This document shows, one piece after another, positions 1-4,173 of a stretch of 6,727 nucleotides of DNA. The first letter of the stretch is position 1, and each line of letters begins with the position of its first letter. The position numbers were made by a program, and so were the translations under genes. Source of the stretch: Myxococcales bacterium. GTDB taxonomy: Bacteria; Myxococcota; Bradymonadia; UBA7976; UBA1532. The stretch spans positions 1-6,727 of the forward strand of contig JAGQJJ010000223.1 of assembly GCA_020430675.1 (NCBI GenBank). Direction: 5' to 3'. The notes under the pieces are model-generated. The model saw only the letters and a list, made by a program, of their open reading frames with translations. It was not told the DNA's origin and searched no databases.

Positions 1-941
1 GTCAGGATGCCACCGGCGCTGATCGCGCCGTCGACCATGCTATGGATGTCGGTCAGGCCGGCCATCACGGTGGCCGTGCTCTTGATGGCCAGGTCGAAGA
101 CCGGCGTTTCGAACCGTGCCGTGCCGGCGGTCAGCGTCTCGGATCCCGTGGTGGCCTGCACGATGCCACCCCCCGTCTGCTTCGACTGCCCGACCGTCTG
201 CGTCGTGGTGCCGCTGACGGTCATCTCACTGAACTCGGCGCCGAGCGTCGCGCTCCCAAAGGAGACTGACAGATTCTTGGTGCTCACCGAGAACTGCGCG
301 CTTGCCGTGCCGCTGCAGGTCGAAGCGATCGTCTCCTGGCGGTCCTTGCTCGCCTCGGTCAGCTGCTCGCCCACGGTGGTCGTCGTGCTGTTGCTCGCGG
401 TGATCTCCATGGTTTTGCATTCCAGGTCGATCGGCCCTTCGGGGGCCTCGAAGAAGAGATCCCCGGTCATGGCTTCGACCGTGATCAGGTTCTTCGGCAC
501 GTCGATCTCAAACTTGAGCCGACCGCTCTTGTCGACGAGCGTGATCGACTCGGCGCCCGGTTCGTCGCGGAAGATGAACTTGTGACCACTGCGCGTCTGA
601 AACCATTTGTCATGGTTCTGCCCGTCGGCATTGCCCGGGCCCGGCACCGCGTCCTCGCCGTTCCAGAGGCTGCCGATGACAAAGGGGGAGTTTGTATCGG
701 CGCGCTCGAACATGCAGAGCACCTCATCGCCCACCTCGGGGATGAGATAGCTTCCCCGATCGGGGCCGGCGTAGAAGCTGACCACCGGGGCCCAGGCGCT
801 CTCCAGCGTGTCGTGCAGCCAGGGAAACCGGACCTTCACCTTGCCTTCGTTGTCCGGATCCTTGTTGTTGGTCACGATGCCGACCGCGGCGCCGACCATG
901 GACCGCGACGCATGTTGTGCGGGCAGCCTCATCGTTCTCAT
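1..941 (-). CDS. VgrG/gpV-type spike protein lacking the gp27 module (3' end beyond window)
   Basis: 313 residues are visible and the frame stays open at the window edge. Residues 17-95 form a gp5-like OB-fold of the Phage_base_V/VgrG class: VGIVTNNKDPDNEGKVKVRF, then the FPWLHD...WAPVVS strand pair, the PEVGDEVLCMFERAD loop and VIGSLWNG. Residues about 110-180 (TRSGHKFIFRDEPG, then ITLVDKSG) are the usual linker into the beta-helix. Residues 180-313 are rich in Thr, Ser and Val with a short beta-strand rhythm, as expected for a triangular spike. Such proteins form the trimeric puncturing tip of T6SS, phage tails or extracellular contractile systems. A complete VgrG carries a gp27-like domain of several hundred residues before the OB-fold. 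Here an in-frame TGA lies four codons before the ATG, so that module is absent from this gene. The start at 941 is chosen because its ATGA overlaps the stop of the 70-aa gene upstream, implying translational coupling. A split gpV with a separate gp27-like partner is the main alternative reading. The family call is secure; the system type is not. Confidence 0.88.
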   Translation of the reverse strand, partial: MRTMRLPAQHASRSMVGAAVGIVTNNKDPDNEGKVKVRFPWLHDTLESAWAPVVSFYAGPDRGSYLIPEVGDEVLCMFERADTNSPFVIGSLWNGEDAVPGPGNADGQNHDKWFQTRSGHKFIFRDEPGAESITLVDKSGRLKFEIDVPKNLITVEAMTGDLFFEAPEGPIDLECKTMEITASNSTTTTVGEQLTEASKDRQETIASTCSGTASAQFSVSTKNLSVSFGSATLGAEFSEMTVSGTTTQTVGQSKQTGGGIVQATTGSETLTAGTARFETPVFDLAIKSTATVMAGLTDIHSMVDGAISAGGIL

Positions 942-1150
942 GGCCGGCCACCTTCATCGCTTTGCGCCACGGCTGCGGCGGTGGCCGCGCCGACCGACGA
1001 GAGGTCGGCCCCACGCGCGACCGCCACCGAAGCGAGGCGGTGTTCATAGAAGCCGACCCGACGTTCCAACAAGCTCAGACGACGCTCTACTGCCATGAGA
1101 CGCACCACGTCGGCTGGCATGACAGGTGGTGACTCGCTCGTCATGTTCAT
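938..1150 (-). CDS. 70-aa coiled-coil protein upstream of the spike gene
   Basis: This small gene encodes 70 residues. Residues about 15-42 are a predicted amphipathic helix with the core VERRLSLLERRVGFYEHRLA (21-40). Twelve of those 20 positions are identical to residues 22-41 of the 214-aa protein at 3314-3958, and the plus-strand protein at 1310-1936 carries the same motif. The tail (43-70) is Ala/Ser/Gly-rich, and there is no C-terminal Ig-like domain. The start at 1150 is supported by GGGAGGG four bases upstream (1155-1161). The frame stays open further upstream, but that part runs antisense to another gene and lacks the motif. The stop overlaps the spike ATG by four bases, so the two proteins are probably made together. 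I do not recognise a named family. A chaperone, adaptor or loading tag for the spike is inferred from position and from the shared motif. A degenerate remnant of a coil plus Ig gene is possible but less likely given the intact translation signals. Confidence 0.72.
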   Translation of the reverse strand: MNMTSESPPVMPADVVRLMAVERRLSLLERRVGFYEHRLASVAVARGADLSSVGAATAAAVAQSDEGGRP

Positions 1151-1154
1151 CAAG

Positions 1155-1161
1155 CCCTCCC
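1155..1161 (-). promoter_or_regulatory. Ribosome binding site deciding the start at 1150
   Basis: GGGAGGG on the minus strand ends four bases before the ATG at 1150. It favours this ATG over the in-frame ATG two codons later and over the long upstream open frame. Confidence 0.6.
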
Positions 1162-1186
1162 GGTCAAACAACTCAGCGCCGAAGTG

Positions 1187-1215
1187 ACCATGCGCCGCCT
1201 CGCGGCCAACGTCAA
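1187..1215 (-). promoter_or_regulatory. Candidate sigma-70-type promoter for the 70-aa/spike operon
   Basis: Minus strand: TTGACG (1210-1215) and CATGGT (1187-1192) are separated by exactly 17 bases. The -35 box is 5/6 to consensus and the -10 only 3/6. It would start RNA near 1180 and leave a leader of about 30 bases. The arrangement closely matches the candidate promoter at 3977-4005 (TTGACA-17-CATGCT). Evidence is pattern only. Confidence 0.35.
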
Positions 1216-1243
1216 CCCGGCGATGACCCAGCGAGCAGACATC

Positions 1244-1273
1244 TTGACAAGCGCGAGGCCGCCGCGGCACTTT
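1244..1273 (+). promoter_or_regulatory. Candidate promoter for the plus-strand coil-Ig gene
   Basis: A perfect TTGACA (1244-1249) is followed after 18 bases by CACTTT (1268-1273), a poor -10 match. Transcription would start near 1280, about 30 bases before the ATG at 1310. It lies back to back with the minus-strand candidate promoter, leaving 28 bases (1216-1243) between the two -35 boxes, where one regulator could act on both. The weak -10 keeps confidence low. Confidence 0.3.
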
Positions 1274-1299
1274 TGAGCGTGGTGGCCCGGGCCGGCTTC

Positions 1300-1309
1300 G
1301 GAGGAAGGC
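1300..1309 (+). promoter_or_regulatory. Strong ribosome binding site shared with the paralog
   Basis: GGAGGAAGGC stands directly before the ATG at 1310. The same 13 bases, GGAGGAAGGCATG, precede the paralogous gene starting at 3958 on the other strand. This fixes both starts. Confidence 0.7.
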
Positions 1310-1936
1310 ATGAACACCGCACCAGACGCAGCGCTGCCGGATCCGGCCCTCGTGCCCGTCTCTCCCGAAGTTGAGCGCCGCATGGCAGCGGCGATCGCCC
1401 GTCTGGAAGACTTGGAAGCGCGCATCGCACAATGGGAGGCACGCATGGCCGCGCTCGAAGCCGATCCCCCGCCGGCGCCGATGGCAGAGCCAACCGCCGA
1501 ACCCGTCGGCGCGCGCCTTGAACGTCTCGAGCAACGCCGCGCCCGGACCGCGGCGACGCCCCCGCCAGCGCGGACCAGCGCGCGCCCGCGAGCGCCGCGC
1601 CCGGCCGACGAAAGCAGCGCCCGCGCGCTGGTTCACGCCGCGTGGAGCGCCCTCGATGTGCGGGCCGATCAGTCGGTGGAGCTCTCCGTTCTGACCGATG
1701 GCTTTGCCGGCGGTGAAGCGGTTGTCTTCACCATCACCGATCTGGCTGATCCGATCCGACCGGTGGCTCAACTGACCAGTCGCGCCGACGCACCCGATGG
1801 GTGGGTGCGCGTCGGGTGGTGCCCTCCGGCGCCGCCCGCCGATCGGGAGCAGCGCTTCCTGTCGATGCGTGTCACCTGCGGGGACCGCGAGGCCCATGCG
1901 CCGGTGCTGACTGTGCACGCGGTCTCATTGGACTGA
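1310..1936 (+). CDS. Coiled-coil plus Ig-like domain protein, paralog A (208 aa)
   Basis: No named family was recognised. The protein has three parts. Residues 20-50 form a charged helix containing AIARLEDLEARIAQWEARMA (28-47), which matches the motif in the 70-aa protein and in the protein at 3314-3958 (11 of 20 identical with the latter). Residues 68-103 hold a second short coil (ARLERLEQRR) and a Pro/Ala/Arg-rich linker. Residues 104-204 form a beta-rich domain: ARALVHAAW, VELSVLTDGFAGGEAVVFTI, VRVGW, and a closing C-x-x-x-EAHAPVLTV block. From memory, similar W...V.L.V.T.GF..G..V.F.I modules occur as Ig-like domains on proteins linked to T6SS or phage spikes. There is no signal peptide or membrane segment, fitting a cytoplasmic protein or injected cargo. 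It stands alone on its strand, pointing into the DUF2169 gene, which it overlaps tail to tail by 12 bases. Its role as cargo, adaptor or structural accessory cannot be decided from sequence. Confidence 0.78.
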   Translation: MNTAPDAALPDPALVPVSPEVERRMAAAIARLEDLEARIAQWEARMAALEADPPPAPMAEPTAEPVGARLERLEQRRARTAATPPPARTSARPRAPRPADESSARALVHAAWSALDVRADQSVELSVLTDGFAGGEAVVFTITDLADPIRPVAQLTSRADAPDGWVRVGWCPPAPPADREQRFLSMRVTCGDREAHAPVLTVHAVSLD

Positions 1937-3286
1937 CCGCGGCGCGCTCGCCCCCACTTCGACCCGCGGCGGCGCCAGGGGGTTGAATGGCCGGTCGGTG
2001 CCCCATTCGGGCGGCGGCAGCCGGCGCCCATCGACCTTCATCCAGATCGCCTCGGGCCGGTCCGGATCGGCGCCGGGTCGCGACCAGGTGCCTCGCCAGA
2101 CCAACGTTGCTGCGCCCCGGTCAATTTGGAGATGAACCGTCGCGAGGGACAACGCCACCGACGCAGGCGGGTCATCGCCGGCCCGGACCCGGAGGTTCGG
2201 CCGCTCGATCGGCAACTGCACGACGAGCTCGCGCATCGTCGGATGCAGATGCGTCAGATGGATCCTCTCATGCCCTTCAAGCGGGAGTTGAAGGCCGGGC
2301 ACTGCCCCCTGATGAAAGCTGCCAAGGCGCTCGCGGGAGACCCCGCCCACCTCCGGCCGCTCGGGGAACAGCAGCGACCAGAAGCCAAGACCGTCGGCGG
2401 GCATGCCACGGGTCAGGAGCCGTGGGGCCCACAGTGGAGAGACCCAGCCGAAGCCCGCCGGGGCTCTTGCCCGAAGCGGATCAGAGTCGGCGATGAACGT
2501 CTCGGGCGTCAGCAGGTTCAAGGCGGGCTCGACCGACGGCAGCACGGCATACCGCCAGCGCGGCGATGGGGTCGGTGTGCGCATGAGGAATCCAGTCCCC
2601 ACCGGGTTGCTCGGGCAAGGCAGTGGTATGGTTCCGGTCGAATCGAGACCACCATAGGCCCACTCGAACCGAATCGGTCGGCTGTGAAACGGCGTGGCGG
2701 CCGAGAATTGCACGCGCTCGTCGGGATGCACGGTCGCGATGCGGTCACCGATGACCATCAGCACCACCGCCGGCCAGCCACCGACCTTCACCGCCACCGA
2801 GCAGTGCGTGGCCTCACCGCTCGGCGGATGACACCGCGCCTCGACGACGACATCGGTCAGCGCTTTCGGCGGGCCGAGGTCGCTCTCATACTGCACGGCG
2901 GCGAGATGAGGCGGCGCATCATCGAAGAGTCGATCCTCGACAAAAAGAGCCTGCTGCCATCGCGTCGGCGTCATCAGGGCGCCGGGCTGCAATCGATAGC
3001 TGCGCTTCACCGAAAAGTGCAGCGCGCCCCAGCCGCGCGCGGCGTCGATGCCAAAGATGCCAAGATGGCCATTGTGCTCAAGATGCGTGCGCCCAGCAGG
3101 TGGACCATGAGACCGGTCCGCAGCGCGGCGCTCGGTGTCAGCGGCGAGAGGCGGGTGAGGCTGGATCGGAGCGGAGGACTTGTTTCGTGACGGTGCCATC
3201 ATGGCGCGCCCACCGGCCAGGCGTGTTCGAGCCACGGCCAGACGCCGAAGCCCGTCCGCCGCGACCGGGAACGACTCGGCGCACAT
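1925..3286 (-). CDS. DUF2169 family protein, T6SS accessory/adaptor
   Basis: With the first ATG the protein has 453 residues. DUF2169 hallmarks run in order: an opening strand block GIFGIDAARGWGALHFSVKR (76-95), DLGPPKALTDVVVEARCHPP (136-155), VIGDR (178-182), FEWAYGG and the PSNPVGTGF block (207-233), APAGFGWVSPLWAPRL (275-290), LEGHERIHLTHLHP (336-349), ATVHLQIDR (382-390) and LVWRGTW (395-401). DUF2169 proteins are commonly encoded near vgrG and PAAR-like genes, and in Agrobacterium one is needed to load a cognate T6SS effector, so an adaptor role is likely. Residues 1-70 are low complexity and unlike the family. Translation may begin at ATG 3286, 27 bases after the upstream stop, or at the ATG pair 3202/3199. 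Neither has a good ribosome site, and the close operon spacing slightly favours 3286. It follows the coil-Ig paralog B gene and probably shares its transcript. No pentapeptide repeats or effector domain are fused to it. Confidence 0.85.
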   Translation of the reverse strand: MCAESFPVAADGLRRLAVARTRLAGGRAMMAPSRNKSSAPIQPHPPLAADTERRAADRSHGPPAGRTHLEHNGHLGIFGIDAARGWGALHFSVKRSYRLQPGALMTPTRWQQALFVEDRLFDDAPPHLAAVQYESDLGPPKALTDVVVEARCHPPSGEATHCSVAVKVGGWPAVVLMVIGDRIATVHPDERVQFSAATPFHSRPIRFEWAYGGLDSTGTIPLPCPSNPVGTGFLMRTPTPSPRWRYAVLPSVEPALNLLTPETFIADSDPLRARAPAGFGWVSPLWAPRLLTRGMPADGLGFWSLLFPERPEVGGVSRERLGSFHQGAVPGLQLPLEGHERIHLTHLHPTMRELVVQLPIERPNLRVRAGDDPPASVALSLATVHLQIDRGAATLVWRGTWSRPGADPDRPEAIWMKVDGRRLPPPEWGTDRPFNPLAPPRVEVGASAPRSVQ

Positions 3287-3313
3287 CCTGACAGCAACGC
3301 CTTGTCCGAGTGC

Positions 3314-3958
3314 TCACCCGCCATGTTCGGCCGCCCTTGAGACGTGCAGCGGCGGCGCGTGTGCCTCCTGCCCCTGACATTGCGCGACGAAGGTGAAAAC
3401 GCGCTCGCCGATCAGGCCAGCGGCGGGCAGCGTCCACGCCACTTCGACCCGATCCCCCTCGCCGATCGAACCGGTCAGCGCGACCGGCGGCGCTCCGGCG
3501 TCGCTGACCTCGCGAATGAGGAAGTGCACCAAGTCATCGCGGGCGAAGCCATCAGTGGTCACGCCGAGGACGATCGACTCTCCGGGGTGGGCGATGTGCC
3601 GGGACCAGTCCGCATGAACGACGGCCCGGGCGGTGGTCGAACCGCCCGACGCGCTCGACGCGGCCGAGCTGCCCTTGCCGCCAGCGCGCGTCGCGGTTGG
3701 CGGCGTGGCCACCTGGGCCCGGCGGGCAAAATGCGAGCGCTCAAGACGGCAAAGGCGGGCTTCAAGATCATCGAAGCGGAGCGGGTCATCGGTCGCGGGC
3801 GCGCTCGGGTCGCCGCCGACGAGTGCCTCGATCTGCGCCAGGCGGCTCTCCCACGAAGCGACGCGGCGTTCGAGGAGTTCGAAGCGCCTTTGGGCCAGCT
3901 CAAGATGGGCAAGCGCTTGCGCCAACACGCCCGCGGGCGGAACGGGATCGTCTGCCAT
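3314..3958 (-). CDS. Coiled-coil plus Ig-like domain protein, paralog B (214 aa)
   Basis: This is a paralog of the plus-strand gene at 1310-1936. Residues 12-45 form a coil containing AQRRFELLERRVASWESRLA (22-41), also found in the 70-aa protein. Residues 60-80 are a second short coil (DDLEARLCRLERS), followed by a Thr/Ala/Gly/Ser-rich linker (85-108). Residues 110-207 form the shared beta-rich, Ig-like candidate domain: ARAVVHADW, VLGVTTDGFARDDLVHFLI, VEVAW, and C194 followed by the EAHAP block. The start at 3958 is preferred over the longer frame to 4066 because GGGAGGAAGGC directly precedes it and the extra 36 residues resemble nothing in the paralog. The gene leads the transcript that continues, 27 bases later, into DUF2169. 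In the neighbouring minus-strand unit the 70-aa relative likewise precedes the spike gene. There is no signal peptide or catalytic motif. A partner of the DUF2169 adaptor, cargo carrier or spike-associated structural protein is inferred; no enzyme activity is claimed. Confidence 0.8.
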   Translation of the reverse strand: MADDPVPPAGVLAQALAHLELAQRRFELLERRVASWESRLAQIEALVGGDPSAPATDDPLRFDDLEARLCRLERSHFARRAQVATPPTATRAGGKGSSAASSASGGSTTARAVVHADWSRHIAHPGESIVLGVTTDGFARDDLVHFLIREVSDAGAPPVALTGSIGEGDRVEVAWTLPAAGLIGERVFTFVAQCQGQEAHAPPLHVSRAAEHGG

Positions 3959-3976
3959 GCCTTCCTCCCAGTGCGC

Positions 3977-4005
3977 AGCATGGATCGGTCGCGCCGGGAT
4001 GTCAA
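3977..4005 (-). promoter_or_regulatory. Candidate sigma-70-type promoter for the coil-Ig B/DUF2169 operon
   Basis: Minus strand: a perfect TTGACA (4000-4005), a 17-base spacer and CATGCT (3977-3982, 3/6 to consensus). The predicted RNA start near 3970 gives a leader of only about 12 bases, just enough to hold the GGAGG ribosome site (3964-3968). The short leader is unusual, so the match may be fortuitous, although the promoter-like string at 1187-1215 has the same form. Confidence 0.4.
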
Positions 4006-4162
4006 CGCGCGCTGATGTCAGGCACGCCGCTCGACCGACGGGCTGCCCCTCGCGCCCGCTCAGCAAGGATGCGCTTTAGAAATCTCGACCCGCCCGCCTG
4101 GTCGCCGATGCGCTTGCCCTGCCCGAGCAGTCGTGCTCCCTTCTGCCCATCGACCCTGTCGT

Positions 4163-4167
4163 GGGAG
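4163..4167 (+). promoter_or_regulatory. Ribosome binding site for the lipoprotein gene
   Basis: GGGAG lies six bases before the ATG at 4174. It selects this start, which puts the hydrophobic signal segment at the N-terminus, over the in-frame upstream ATGs that would bury it. No convincing promoter was found in 4006-4160; TAGAAA at 4077-4082 resembles a -10 box but has no -35 partner. Confidence 0.55.
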
Positions 4168-4173
4168 TCTTCA

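Noticed and set aside
7..585. Plus-strand open frame of 192 codons at the left edge
   Set aside because: It lies opposite the clear spike-protein coding sequence; the apparent protein is a shadow.
938..1150. Toxin-antitoxin or immunity gene reading of the small gene beside the spike
   Set aside because: No toxin partner or nuclease/peptidase motif is visible, and its motif is shared with two neighbours that are clearly not immunity proteins in form.
1266..1280. Possible sigma-54 promoter (GGCAC...GAGC) before coil-Ig A
   Set aside because: The GG to GC distance is nine bases rather than the required ten, and the TTGC half is not present.
1151..1918. N-terminal extension of the 70-aa gene to a 326-aa protein
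   Set aside because: The extension runs antisense through coil-Ig A, which is supported by its paralog. Its sequence resembles neither relative, and a good ribosome site lies at 1155-1161.
2126..3190. Plus-strand open frame of 354 codons within the DUF2169 gene
   Set aside because: The minus strand shows DUF2169 hallmarks throughout. The plus product is Arg/His/Gly-rich without domains.
3959..4066. Longer start for coil-Ig B at 4066
   Set aside because: The added 36 residues have no counterpart in paralog A and cross the candidate promoter, and the GGAGGAAGGC site directly precedes 3958.
4077..4082. TAGAAA as a -10 box for the lipoprotein gene
   Set aside because: No -35-like hexamer lies 16-18 bases upstream, and the single match is expected by chance.
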